Shown here: positions 17,421-26,143 of the stretch, piece after piece | How the letters are laid out: each line of letters begins with the position of its first letter | How positions within the stretch are numbered: position 1 is the stretch's first letter | From: JAIBJN01 sp963842305 | GTDB taxonomy: Bacteria > Actinomycetota > Thermoleophilia > Gaiellales > Gaiellaceae | Direction of reading: 5' to 3' | Assembly: GCA_963842305.1 (NCBI GenBank) | Contig: CAWJFW010000002.1 | Location: 62,001 to 126,000, forward strand | DNA: 64,000 nt | Notes under the pieces: model-generated | Database searches by the model: none | What the model saw: the letters and a program-made list of their open reading frames with translations, nothing else | Told to the model about the DNA's origin: nothing | Position numbers and translations under genes: made by a program

Positions 17421-17897
17421 GTGGTCGACTACTTCCTCAAGGTGGACGGCATCCCAGGCGAGAGCGTCGATGCCAAGCACAAGGACGAGATCGACGTCCT
17501 CGCCTTCAGCTGGGGAGTCTCCCAGACCGGCGCCTCGGCGACCGGCGGCGGCGGCGCTTCCGGCAAGGCCGTATTCGACGATCTGATCGTCGTCGCGCGC
17601 ACGAGCAAGGCCTCGCCGCAGCTGTGGCTCGCGTGTGCGAGCGGGAAGCACATCAAGTCGGCAATCCTCACCTGCCGTAGGCGCGGCAAGGCCGTGGTCG
17701 AGTTCCTGACGATCGAGCTGACGGACGTTGTCATTGCTTCGTACGAGATCGACGGCTCCGAGGAAGAGCCGCCGGTCGACCAGCTCTCGCTCTCCTACGG
17801 AAAGATCGAGACGACGTACACGCCGATCGACAAGACCGGCAAGCCGCAGTCGCCGATCCGCACCGGCTGGGATGTGAAAGTCGGCAAAGAGGCCTAG
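17421..17897 (+). CDS. Hcp-family (type VI secretion tube-like) protein, orphan
   Basis: The 158-residue protein begins DYFLKVDGIPGES and contains the Hcp-like features IDVLAFSWGVSQ, the central beta strands, VVIASYEIDGS and a C-terminal SYGKIETTYTP strand followed by a GWDVK tail. Hcp forms the hexameric rings of type VI secretion tubes, but no tss or vgr genes are present here. Hcp-like orphans in Gram-positives have no proven role. Ring assembly for another contractile or surface structure is possible. The start is GTG. Confidence 0.85.
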   Translation: MVDYFLKVDGIPGESVDAKHKDEIDVLAFSWGVSQTGASATGGGGASGKAVFDDLIVVARTSKASPQLWLACASGKHIKSAILTCRRRGKAVVEFLTIELTDVVIASYEIDGSEEEPPVDQLSLSYGKIETTYTPIDKTGKPQSPIRTGWDVKVGKEA

Positions 17898-17901
17898 CCC
17901 C

Positions 17902-18924
17902 GTGGTCCGGGTGCGCTTCGCGCCGAGCCCGACGGGGTCGCTGCACCTCGGCGGAGCTCTCACAGCGGTCGTCAACCGGCGCTTCGCCGACGAGCACGAG
18001 GGCGCGTTCGTCCTGCGGATCGACGACACGGACGTTGCGCGGTCGGAGGCCGGTTCGGAGGAAGAGATCCTGCGCGAGCTGGAATGGCTCGGGGTCGCGT
18101 GGGACGAGGGCCCACTGCGGCAGAGCGAGCGCGTGGAGAGGCACCGAGAAGCTGCTCGCGAGATCGCGGAGCCCGACCCGGAGGGAGCCCTGCGCTTCGA
18201 GCACGCCACGCTCGTTCGTGCCGACGGCCGTCCGACATACCACCTCGCGTCGGTCGTCGACGACCTCGACTTCGGGATCACGCACGTCATCCGCGGTAAG
18301 GACCTCCTGCCGAGCACGCGACTCCACGAAGCGATCGCCCGGGCGCTCGATGCCGAGCCTCCGGAGTACATCCATCACGGCCTGCTCGTCGGCGACGACG
18401 GGCGCAAGCTCTCGAAGCGGGAGCGGGCGGCCTCGCTCGGCGGCCTCCGCGAGCTGGGCATCCCACCCGAGGCCGTCCGTGCGTACCTCGAGGAGCTCGA
18501 TCTTCCGCGCGGCGACGTCCACTACGACGAGGCTCGGCTTCGCCGGCTGGCGGTCGACGCGCTCGGAGGGCTCTCGGACGAGGAGCTCGCTTCCCGCGCC
18601 GGAGCCGAGCCGAGGATGGGCCCGGCCCTTCGCGGTGCTCGCGACCTCGTCGAGGCGCGTGCGATCGCGTCTCAGCTGGCGAGCCCAGCGCAGACGCCGC
18701 CTACCAGCTCCCCCGAGACACTCCGCCGCTTCCGCGAGCTCCGAGAGGCCAGCCCGGACGACCTCGACAAGGACGCGGCGAAGGCGATCGTTCGGGAGGT
18801 CAAGGCGGTCGGGGGCGATCTTCGCGCCCTCCGCCTGGCCCTCACCGGAGCCGAGCGCGGCCCGGAGCTCTGGGCGGTGCTCGTCGCCCTTCCGCGCCGA
18901 GAAGCCTTGGCTAGGACCGGCTGA
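17902..18924 (+). CDS. gltX: compact glutamyl-tRNA synthetase
   Basis: The 340-residue class I synthetase has FAPSPTGSLHLGG (HIGH motif at 13-18) and KLSKR (169-173), and ends with RLALTGAERGPEL as in GltX C-termini. It is about 130 residues shorter than typical GltX, with shortened catalytic insertions and anticodon-binding domain. A GluQ-RS paralogue is less likely because part of the helical C-terminal domain is kept and the position between ispF and cysS matches gltX in Bacillus. The start is GTG at 17902, four bases after the hcp-like stop. Confidence 0.85.
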   Translation: MVRVRFAPSPTGSLHLGGALTAVVNRRFADEHEGAFVLRIDDTDVARSEAGSEEEILRELEWLGVAWDEGPLRQSERVERHREAAREIAEPDPEGALRFEHATLVRADGRPTYHLASVVDDLDFGITHVIRGKDLLPSTRLHEAIARALDAEPPEYIHHGLLVGDDGRKLSKRERAASLGGLRELGIPPEAVRAYLEELDLPRGDVHYDEARLRRLAVDALGGLSDEELASRAGAEPRMGPALRGARDLVEARAIASQLASPAQTPPTSSPETLRRFRELREASPDDLDKDAAKAIVREVKAVGGDLRALRLALTGAERGPELWAVLVALPRREALARTG

Positions 18925-19813
18925 GCTCCGGCTGCATCTCCCGGAGCGTGGCGAGGAACGACTCGGCGGCGCCGCCGGCGGCGCTACGGTCGCGCCGGCG
19001 GACGGCGACGATCTGGCGCCGGAGCGGCTCGGCGTCCTCGATCGTCACGCGACAGAGAAGACCCGCTTCGAGCTCGTCCGCGACCGCCGTGAGCGGGATG
19101 AGCGCCACTCCGAAGCCCTCCTGGACCATCTTCTTGGCGGCGTCGATGTTGTCGAGCTCCATCACGCCCTCGGGACGGACGCCGGCTTCCCGAAAGACGG
19201 CGTTCGTCAGCTCCGAGTAGCTGGACGTCCGGTCGAAGAGCACGAGCTGCTCACGCGAGATCTCGTCGAGGCGGATCCGTTCGCGGGAAGCGAAGCGGTG
19301 ACCGGCTTCGACGACCAGGATGACCCGGTCTTCGTACAGCGGCGTGCTGACGATGTCGGGGTGGCGCAGCTCGCGGACGAGCCCGAGTTCGACCTGCTCG
19401 CGCAGCACCAGCTCGAGCACCTCCTCGGAGTGGCCGGTGCGCACGCTCACGCCGACCCGCGGATGGCTGACCGAGAACCGCTTCAGGATGCGCGGCAGGA
19501 CGTACGTCGAGACCGCCGGCGCCGCGCCGATCGTCAGCCGCCCCGCGCCGCCCCGCTCGAACGCGTTCACGATTCGCCTTCCGTCCGCGAGGCTGTCGAG
19601 CGCCTTCACCGCGTGTGGCAGGAACACCTCGCCGGACTCGGTGAGCTTCATTCCGCGAGGGGTGCGCACGAAGAGCTTCGTATCCAGCTCCTCCTCCAGG
19701 CGCTGCAAGCGGGCAGTGAGCGCGGGTTGGGTGATGAAGAGGGTGTCGGCGGCGCGGCTTACCGTCCGCGACCTTGCAACCTCGATGAAAGCCTCGATCT
19801 GCGACAGAAGCAT
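18911..19813 (-). CDS. LysR-family transcriptional regulator
   Basis: The 300-residue protein has an N-terminal winged helix-turn-helix (residues 1-60, with SRAADTLFITQPALTARL as the recognition region) and a periplasmic-binding-protein-like effector domain. It is divergent from the small peptide and aceB-aceA, sharing an AT-rich spacer, so it most likely controls the glyoxylate shunt and itself (inference). The effector is unknown; acyl-CoA or glyoxylate-type metabolites are candidates. Its 3' end overlaps gltX by 14 bases. Confidence 0.9.
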   Translation of the reverse strand: MLLSQIEAFIEVARSRTVSRAADTLFITQPALTARLQRLEEELDTKLFVRTPRGMKLTESGEVFLPHAVKALDSLADGRRIVNAFERGGAGRLTIGAAPAVSTYVLPRILKRFSVSHPRVGVSVRTGHSEEVLELVLREQVELGLVRELRHPDIVSTPLYEDRVILVVEAGHRFASRERIRLDEISREQLVLFDRTSSYSELTNAVFREAGVRPEGVMELDNIDAAKKMVQEGFGVALIPLTAVADELEAGLLCRVTIEDAEPLRRQIVAVRRRDRSAAGGAAESFLATLREMQPELSRS

Positions 19814-19817
19814 AGAA

Positions 19818-19829
19818 GATATTTATATC
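19818..19829. promoter_or_regulatory. candidate LysR operator, GATAT-TT-ATATC
   Basis: A 12-base palindrome lies 4 bases upstream of the LysR ATG, in an AT-rich island (about 19810-19853) that contrasts strongly with the surrounding GC-rich DNA. It carries the T-N-A dyad character of LysR sites. Confidence 0.5.
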
Positions 19830-19875
19830 AAAGATCGAAAAAAACAATTTGGTCGATACCGGGTCCGTACGTACC

Positions 19876-20040
19876 ATGGATACACGGGTTATGGAAGCAG
19901 CCACGGTCGACACCGCCAGGAACGAGGTCGCGCTTCGTGACGTTCCGCGCAAGGAAGCAAGCGTGACCGTGCTCAGCTCGGCCGAGCTGGTCGATTGCAC
20001 CTGCCCGGATCTCTGCGACCGCGACCACGACCGAGACTAG
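19876..20040 (+). CDS. small Cys-rich peptide preceding aceB
   Basis: The frame ends in VDCTCPDLCDRDHDRD and its stop lies 9 bases before aceB. Starts are possible at ATG 19876 (54 residues), ATG 19891 (49 residues) or GTG 19963 (25 residues), the last preceded by an AAGGAA. The CTCPDLC motif with a charged Asp/Arg/His tail could bind a metal or be redox-active. A translated leader that couples to aceB is also possible. I do not recognise a family. Confidence 0.5.
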   Translation: MDTRVMEAATVDTARNEVALRDVPRKEASVTVLSSAELVDCTCPDLCDRDHDRD

Positions 20041-20049
20041 GGGCGCCTC

Positions 20050-21603
20050 GTGAGCGGTACGGAGGTCGCCGGCGGGGTTGAGCTTCGCGCGCCCCTCGAG
20101 GGCCGCGACGAGGAGCTTCTGAGCGCGGATGCGCTGGCGTTCGTGGCCGAGCTGCACCGTCGCTTCGACGCCACTCGACGCGAGCTTCTGGCCGCGCGCG
20201 CCGAGCGCCAGTCCCGGATCGACGAGGGCGAGCTGCCCGACTTCCTCCCGGAGACGCGCGACGTCCGCGAGGGCGAGTGGCGCATCGCGCCGGTACCGGC
20301 CGACCTCCAGGACCGCCGCGTGGAGATCACCGGCCCAGTTGATCGCAAGATGGTCATCAATGCCCTCAACTCCGGCGCGCGCTGCTTCATGGCCGACTTC
20401 GAAGATGCGAACGCCCCGACCTGGCGGAACAACCTCGACGGGCAGGCGAACCTGATCGATGCGATCGAGCGGACGATCGAGCTCGACACCGGCGAGAAGA
20501 CGTACCGGCTGGGCGAGAGCCCGGCGGTGCTCCTCGTTCGTCCGCGCGGCTGGCACCTGCCCGAGCGGCACGTGCTGGTCGACGGCGACCAGGTCTCGGG
20601 CGGACTCTTCGACTTTGGCCTCTACCTCTTCCACAACGGACGCCGGCTCCTCGACAAGGGCAGCGGCCCGTACCTCTACCTTCCGAAGCTCGAGAACCAC
20701 CTCGAAGCGCGGCTCTGGAACGACGTCTTTTCCTTTGCGGAGGACGAGCTCGACCTCCCGCAGGGCTCGATCAAGGCGACGGTCCTCATCGAGACGGTCC
20801 TGGCCGCCTTCGAGATGGACGAGATCCTCTTCGAACTGCGCGACCACGCGGCCGGGCTCAACGCCGGCCGCTGGGATTACATCTTCAGCATCATCAAGAA
20901 GTTCCGGGCGAGGCCGGAGTTCGTGCTTCCCGATCGCGCGCAGGTGACCATGACGGTCCCCTTCATGCGCGCGTACACGGAGCTCCTCGTCAAGACGTGC
21001 CATCGCCGCGGCGCCCATGCAATGGGGGGCATGGCGGCGTTCGTCCCGAGCCGGCGCGACCCAGAGGTGAACGAGGTTGCGCTGCGCAAGGTTCGGGACG
21101 ACAAGCGACGCGAGGCCGGCGACGGCTTCGACGGCACATGGGTCGCGCATCCGGACCTGGTTCCGGCGGCGCTCGAGGAGTTCGACGAGGTGCTCGGCCG
21201 GCGGCCGAATCAGGTCGAGCGCCTCCGCGAGGAGGTCGAGGTCGCGGCAGCCGACCTCCTCGATGTGCGCGTTCCCGAGGGCGAGATCACCGATGAGGGC
21301 GTGCGCATGAACGTGAGCGTCGGCCTCCGCTACCTGGAATCCTGGCTCCGGGGAACGGGGGCCGTCGCCATCTACAACCTCATGGAGGACGCCGCGACGG
21401 CCGAGATCTCGCGCTCGCAGATCTGGCAGTGGGTTCGACACGGACGAATCGAGCGTGACCAGGTGATTGCGTTCGAGGACGCGGAGCTCGCCGAAGCCGG
21501 CGAGGGCCGCTGGGACGACGCCCGGGCGCTCTTCGACGAGGTGGCGCTCTCGGAGGAGCTCGACGAGTTCCTGACGCTTCCGGCATACACGCTCATCGAC
21601 TAG
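20050..21603 (+). CDS. aceB: malate synthase A
   Basis: The 517-residue enzyme condenses glyoxylate with acetyl-CoA to malate. FMADFEDANAP (around residues 113-123) carries active-site acids, and the length matches the A isoform, not the longer G isoform usual in mycobacteria. It starts with GTG, 9 bases after the small peptide and 13 bases before aceA, so the three form one operon probably driven from the LysR spacer. Confidence 0.95.
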   Translation: MSGTEVAGGVELRAPLEGRDEELLSADALAFVAELHRRFDATRRELLAARAERQSRIDEGELPDFLPETRDVREGEWRIAPVPADLQDRRVEITGPVDRKMVINALNSGARCFMADFEDANAPTWRNNLDGQANLIDAIERTIELDTGEKTYRLGESPAVLLVRPRGWHLPERHVLVDGDQVSGGLFDFGLYLFHNGRRLLDKGSGPYLYLPKLENHLEARLWNDVFSFAEDELDLPQGSIKATVLIETVLAAFEMDEILFELRDHAAGLNAGRWDYIFSIIKKFRARPEFVLPDRAQVTMTVPFMRAYTELLVKTCHRRGAHAMGGMAAFVPSRRDPEVNEVALRKVRDDKRREAGDGFDGTWVAHPDLVPAALEEFDEVLGRRPNQVERLREEVEVAAADLLDVRVPEGEITDEGVRMNVSVGLRYLESWLRGTGAVAIYNLMEDAATAEISRSQIWQWVRHGRIERDQVIAFEDAELAEAGEGRWDDARALFDEVALSEELDEFLTLPAYTLID

Positions 21604-21616
21604 GAGGACATGCGGC

Positions 21617-22852
21617 ATGGACAGGTGGGAAGAAATCGAACGGCCCTACACCCATCACGACGTGGAGCGCCTGCGCGGCTCCGTACGCGTGGAGCACACT
21701 CTGGCGCGGCTGGGCTCTGAACGCCTCTGGCGGCTTCTGAACGACGAGCCGTACGTCGCCGCGCTGGGTGCAATGACGGGCGGCCAGGCCGTCCAGATGG
21801 TCAAGGCGGGGCTGCAGGCCATCTATCTCTCGGGGTGGCAGGTCGCGGCCGACGCGAACCTCGCCGGCCAGACCTACCCCGACCAGAGCCTCTATCCGTC
21901 GAACAGCGCGCCGGCCCTCGTGCGCCGGCTGAACCAGGCCCTCATGCGGGCCGACCAGATCGAGCATGCCGAGGGCAACGGCACGGGACGCCACTGGCTC
22001 GCGCCGATCGTCGCCGATGCCGAGGCGGGCTTCGGCGGCCCGTTGAACGCATTCGAGCTCATGCGGGCGATGATCGAGGCGGGCGCCGCCGGCGTCCACT
22101 TCGAGGATCAGCTCGCCTCGGAGAAGAAGTGCGGGCACCTCGGCGGCAAGGTTCTCGTCCCGACGGGGCAGTTCGTCCGCACCCTTGCGGCCGCTCGTCT
22201 CGCGGCGGACGTCTGCGACGTCCCGACGGTGATCGTGGCCCGCACGGACGCGCTCAGCGCGACGCTGCTCACGAGCGACGTCGACGACCGAGATCACGAG
22301 TTCATCGCGGGCGAGCGCACTCCCGAGGGCTACTTCCGCGTCGAGGGAGGGATCGAGTCCGCCATCGCGCGCGGCCTCGCCTACGCGCCGTACGCGGATC
22401 TGATCTGGTGCGAGACGTCGACGCCCGATCTGGGCGAGGCACGGGAGTTCGCCGAGGCGATCCGCTCCCGCTTCCCCGGCAAGCTGCTCGCGTACAACTG
22501 CTCGCCGTCGTTCAACTGGAAACGGCACCTGGACGACGGAGAGATCGCCCGCTTCCAAAACGAGCTCGGCGAGCTGGGCTACGCCTTCCAGTTCATCACG
22601 CTGGCGGGGTTCCACGCCCTCAACGAGTCGATGTTCGAGCTCGCCCGCGGCTATCGCACTCGCGGGATGAGCGCGTACGTCGAGCTCCAGCAGCGCGAGT
22701 TCGAGCTCGAGGAGGTCGGCTACACGGCAACCCGCCACCAGCGTGAGGTTGGCGCCGGCTGGTTCGACCTCGTCGCCGAGGCGGTCAGCGGGGGCGAGAG
22801 CTCGACGCTCGCGCTCAAGGGCTCCACCGAGGAAGCGCAGTTCCACGCGTGA
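21617..22852 (+). CDS. aceA: isocitrate lyase
   Basis: The 411-residue glyoxylate-shunt enzyme splits isocitrate into glyoxylate and succinate. The catalytic KKCGH motif is intact with Cys172, and the C-terminal active-site lid NCSPSFNW is present. It directly follows aceB, giving a complete two-enzyme shunt for growth on acetate or fatty acids. The ATG is at 21617 with AGGAGG upstream. Confidence 0.96.
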   Translation: MDRWEEIERPYTHHDVERLRGSVRVEHTLARLGSERLWRLLNDEPYVAALGAMTGGQAVQMVKAGLQAIYLSGWQVAADANLAGQTYPDQSLYPSNSAPALVRRLNQALMRADQIEHAEGNGTGRHWLAPIVADAEAGFGGPLNAFELMRAMIEAGAAGVHFEDQLASEKKCGHLGGKVLVPTGQFVRTLAAARLAADVCDVPTVIVARTDALSATLLTSDVDDRDHEFIAGERTPEGYFRVEGGIESAIARGLAYAPYADLIWCETSTPDLGEAREFAEAIRSRFPGKLLAYNCSPSFNWKRHLDDGEIARFQNELGELGYAFQFITLAGFHALNESMFELARGYRTRGMSAYVELQQREFELEEVGYTATRHQREVGAGWFDLVAEAVSGGESSTLALKGSTEEAQFHA

Positions 22853-22887
22853 CGAGCGGATTCTGACGTCGAGGAGCGCCGAGCGGC

Positions 22888-22893
22888 TATAAA
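22888..22893 (+). promoter_or_regulatory. -10 box of a probably leaderless cysS transcript
   Basis: TATAAA lies 6 bases upstream of the cysS GTG, with no ribosome-binding site between them. Confidence 0.55.
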
Positions 22894-22899
22894 CCGCGG

Positions 22900-24186
22900 G
22901 TGCTCCTCTACGACTCGCTGACCCGCACGAAGCACGAGCTGCCGCCCGCGCCGGGCCCGATCCGCATGTACGTCTGCGGCCCGACGGTCTACCAGCGGAT
23001 CCACGTGGGGAATGCTCGACCCTACGTGGTCTTCCTGTGGCTGAAGCGCTGGCTCGAGCAGGCCGGCTACGACGTGACGCTCGTCGAAAACGTCACCGAC
23101 GTGAACGACAAGATCTACGAGGCCGCCGGGAAGCAGGGAATCGCCAGCGCGGAGCTCGCTGCCGCGGCGACGCAGTGGTACTTCGAGGACACGGACGCGC
23201 TCGGCCTCGGCCGCCCCGACCACGAGCCGCTCGCCAGCGAGACGATTCCCGAGATCGTCGGCTTGATCGAGGAGCTGGTGGGCGTCGGGCTCGCGTACGA
23301 ATCGCAGGGCGACGTGTACTTCCGGGTCGCGAGTTATCCCGATTACGGTCAGCTCTCAGGCGCGAAGCTCGAGGACATGGTCGCCCAGGAGCCCAGCGAC
23401 CTGAAGGAAGACCAGCGCGACTTCGCCCTCTGGAAGGCGACGAAGCCGCACGAGGACACGGCCTGGCCCTCGCCCTGGGGCGCCGGGCGGCCGGGCTGGC
23501 ATATCGAGTGCTCCGCCATGGCGGAGAAGCTCCTCGGGCCCGTCTTCGAGATTCACGGCGGTGGCATCGACCTTCGCTTCCCGCACCACGAGAACGAGCT
23601 CGCCCAGTCCCGCGGCGCCGGACGTGAGTTCGCGCACCTGTGGGCCCACAACGGCATGCTCGAGCTGGCTCAGGAGAAGATGTCGAAGTCGCTCGGAAAC
23701 ATCGTCTCGCTGCGCGAGGCGCTCGACGCTTACGGTCGAGAGGCGATCCTCCTCCTCTTCCTCGGCGCCCACTACCGCGGCCCGGTCGAGTACTCGGACG
23801 CCGCCATGGAGGCGGGGCTCCGTCAGGCAGAGGACTTCCGGACTGCCTTCCGGGTGGTCGAGCGAACCGGCGACGCGCCCTCCTGGGACGAGTTCGCGGC
23901 TGCCCTGGACGACGACTTCAACACGCCGCTCGCCCTCGCGATCCTCCACGCCTGGCGTTCGGCCGGTGAGCTCGAGCTGCTCGAACGCGGGCTCGGGATC
24001 TTCGGCCTCGCGGTCGAATCTGCGGACGAGGCGCCGGGCGAGATCGTCGAGCTCGCCGAGGAGCGAGATCGCGCACGCGCCGCGCGCGACTTCGCTCGGG
24101 CCGACGAGCTTCGAGCGAAGATCGAGCGCGGCGGCTGGGAGGTCCAGGACGTCCCCGACGGCTTTCGCCTGATTCCGAGGACGTGA
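22900..24186 (+). CDS. cysS: cysteinyl-tRNA synthetase
   Basis: The 428-residue class I synthetase has the HIGH-like RIHVGNARPY motif, EKMSKSLGN (KMSKS at 260-264), the zinc-site Cys in MYVCGPTVY and WHIECSAMA. Length is slightly below the usual 460, mainly at the C-terminus. It heads a cysS-rlmB-yacP-sigH block with a 4-base overlap into rlmB, the same order as in Bacillus. Confidence 0.96.
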   Translation: MLLYDSLTRTKHELPPAPGPIRMYVCGPTVYQRIHVGNARPYVVFLWLKRWLEQAGYDVTLVENVTDVNDKIYEAAGKQGIASAELAAAATQWYFEDTDALGLGRPDHEPLASETIPEIVGLIEELVGVGLAYESQGDVYFRVASYPDYGQLSGAKLEDMVAQEPSDLKEDQRDFALWKATKPHEDTAWPSPWGAGRPGWHIECSAMAEKLLGPVFEIHGGGIDLRFPHHENELAQSRGAGREFAHLWAHNGMLELAQEKMSKSLGNIVSLREALDAYGREAILLLFLGAHYRGPVEYSDAAMEAGLRQAEDFRTAFRVVERTGDAPSWDEFAAALDDDFNTPLALAILHAWRSAGELELLERGLGIFGLAVESADEAPGEIVELAEERDRARAARDFARADELRAKIERGGWEVQDVPDGFRLIPRT

Positions 24187-24899
24187 CGCGCGAGCTCGTC
24201 TACGGCAGGCGGCCCGTGCGAGAGGTCGTCCGGGCGGGAAGGCGTCAGATCCTCGAGCTCCTGGTCACGGAGCGCGCCCTCGCGGCCGAAGCGTGGCTCC
24301 GCGAGATCCCTGGTCTTCGGCTCCAGGTCGCGCCCGAGCGGCGGCTGAACGAAGCGGCGGGGACGTCCGAGCACCAGGGGGTCGTCGCATTCTGCGAGCC
24401 CTACCGCTACGCCGATTCCCACGAGCTCGCCGCGGGCGAGATCCCACTCCTCGTCTGTCTGGACCAGGTGACTGACCCGCACAACCTCGGCGCGGTCATA
24501 CGCAGTGCCGAGGGCGTTGGCGCAAGCGGGATCGTGATCACCGAGCGAAACGCGGCCCGTGTGACGGCCGCGGTGTGCAAGGCGTCGGCCGGCGCGGTCG
24601 AGCACCTGCCCGTCGCCGTCGTGGTCAACCTCGCCCTCTACCTCGAGCAGATCAAGGGGCCGCAGCTCTGGGTCTTGGCTGCCGACGGTGACGCCGAGAC
24701 CACGGTGTGGCAGGCGGACTTCACGACAGGAGTCGCGCTGGTCTTCGGGGCCGAGGGGAGGGGCCTGCGGCCGGGAGTTCGCCGGGCATGCGACGGCGCC
24801 TTCAGCGTTCCTCTGACCGGGCATGTCGACTCGCTGAACGTGAGCGTCGCGGCGGGCGTGGCCCTCTTCGAGGTCGCCCGTCAGCGCAGGCATCCTTAG
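24183..24899 (+). CDS. rlmB: 23S rRNA 2'-O-methyltransferase RlmB-type (TrmH/SpoU)
   Basis: The 238-residue SPOUT methyltransferase has an N-terminal L30-like substrate-binding region (VYGRRPVREVV) and the three SpoU motifs: DPHNLGAVIRSAEGVGA, VFGAEGRGLRPGV and VPLTGHVDSLNVSVAAG. It methylates a ribose in 23S rRNA (G2251 in E. coli). The GTG start overlaps the cysS stop. The next gene is 3 bases downstream. Confidence 0.93.
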   Translation: MTRELVYGRRPVREVVRAGRRQILELLVTERALAAEAWLREIPGLRLQVAPERRLNEAAGTSEHQGVVAFCEPYRYADSHELAAGEIPLLVCLDQVTDPHNLGAVIRSAEGVGASGIVITERNAARVTAAVCKASAGAVEHLPVAVVVNLALYLEQIKGPQLWVLAADGDAETTVWQADFTTGVALVFGAEGRGLRPGVRRACDGAFSVPLTGHVDSLNVSVAAGVALFEVARQRRHP

Positions 24900-24902
24900 A
24901 GG

Positions 24903-25340
24903 GTGCTCTACCTCTTCGACGGCTACAACATTCTGCACGCCGGGGACTTCGCCGACCGGCGCGAGCTCGTCGATGCGCTCGCGAGCTTCGTCGCCGTCCG
25001 GGGCGCGCGCGGCATCGTCGTCTTCGACGGCGTCGGCGAGGACGCCGCGTACGGCGCGCTCGAGGTCCGCTTCGCATCGCCCGCCGACCCGCTACTCGAG
25101 CGACTGGCGGCCGAGCACCGCCTGAACGAGGAGGTCTGGGTCGTCTCGTCCGATCGGGCCGTCCGCGGCACGGCCGGGCAGGAGACTCGTCGGGTCTCGT
25201 CGAACACGTTCGTGCGCGAGCTCGCCGCCGACCGGGAGATCGGGACGGCGCCGACCTCCGGCTCGGGGCGCTCACAGATCGAAGGTGCCCTGGACGACGA
25301 GACGCGAGAGCGGCTCGAGCGGTTTCGCCGGAGTCGTTGA
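24903..25340 (+). CDS. YacP-like NYN-domain ribonuclease
   Basis: The 145-residue PIN-like NYN nuclease has FDGYN at residues 5-9 (Asp6 is a catalytic acid), IVVFDGVG in the middle and WVVSSDRAVRG (second acidic cluster). Bacillus Rae1/YacP is a ribosome-associated endoribonuclease. Size is slightly shorter than Bacillus YacP (170). Its place between rlmB and sigH is strictly syntenic, supporting the assignment. Confidence 0.88.
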   Translation: MLYLFDGYNILHAGDFADRRELVDALASFVAVRGARGIVVFDGVGEDAAYGALEVRFASPADPLLERLAAEHRLNEEVWVVSSDRAVRGTAGQETRRVSSNTFVRELAADREIGTAPTSGSGRSQIEGALDDETRERLERFRRSR

Positions 25341-25443
25341 AGTTTCCAGGGCTCCCTGCTACGATCGAGACCTCAACTTGAGGGTTAGGGTTTACGGAGA
25401 GACTCCCCCGAGCTCTCCGAATACCGATCCCAGGAGGAACGAC

Positions 25444-26112
25444 GTGGCCCGCCGCCAGCCCGCAACCGCTCGAACCGCTCAGGAGCGGACCCAGCGAGAG
25501 CTCGCCGACCTGCAGCTTGTCGTGCGGGCCCGCAACGGCGACTCCGCCGCAATGGATGCGCTCATCCGCCGCTACACGGGCTTCGTCCGCCTGAAGGCGA
25601 GCTCCTACTTCCTCGCGGGCGGTGAGTCCGACGATCTGAACCAGGAAGGGCTCATCGGCCTGTACAAGGCCGTCCGCGACTTCCGCCCCGACAAGGAGAC
25701 GTCGTTCCGAAGCTTCGCCGAGCTCTGTATCACGCGCCAGATCATCACGGCCATCAAGACCGCAACGCGCTTCAAGCACGCGCCGCTCAACACCTACGTC
25801 TCGTTCAGCCAGACTCCGGCGGGACAGGACGACGGCGAATGCACCCTCGGCGATGCGCTCCCCGGCCCCGGTGTCGACGACCCGGCCGTCTGCGTCATCT
25901 CGACGCAGGAGCTCCAGAGCCTCGTCTTCTGCCTGGGCACGGGCCTCTCGCCGCTCGAGTCCGACGCGCTCCGCCTCTACCTCGAGGGCAACTCCTACGA
26001 GGAGATGGCCGAAGATCTGGGCTGCGACACGAAGACGATCGACAACGCGCTCCAGCGCGTGAAGCGCAAGGTGCTTCAGCACCAGAGCAGCCGCCAGGTG
26101 CTGGACGACTAG
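25444..26112 (+). CDS. sigH: RNA polymerase sigma factor, SigH/Spo0H-like
   Basis: The 222-residue sigma-70-family protein has region 2 (DDLNQEGLIGLYKAVRDF, then FAELCITRQIITAIK) and region 4 (LSPLESDALRLYLEG, then YEEMAEDLGCDTKTIDNAL). It lacks region 1.1. Length and position after yacP match Bacillus SigH, which controls stationary-phase genes. The role here is unknown. The GTG at 25444 follows AGGAGG; TACGAT at 25360-25365 may be a -10 box, so it may also have its own promoter. Confidence 0.9.
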   Translation: MARRQPATARTAQERTQRELADLQLVVRARNGDSAAMDALIRRYTGFVRLKASSYFLAGGESDDLNQEGLIGLYKAVRDFRPDKETSFRSFAELCITRQIITAIKTATRFKHAPLNTYVSFSQTPAGQDDGECTLGDALPGPGVDDPAVCVISTQELQSLVFCLGTGLSPLESDALRLYLEGNSYEEMAEDLGCDTKTIDNALQRVKRKVLQHQSSRQVLDD

Positions 26113-26143
26113 ACGCCCCGCCCGGCTACGATTCGAGGGCCCG

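Noticed and set aside
17421..17897. Evidence of a type VI secretion locus
   Set aside because: Only Hcp is present; no sheath, baseplate or ATPase genes.
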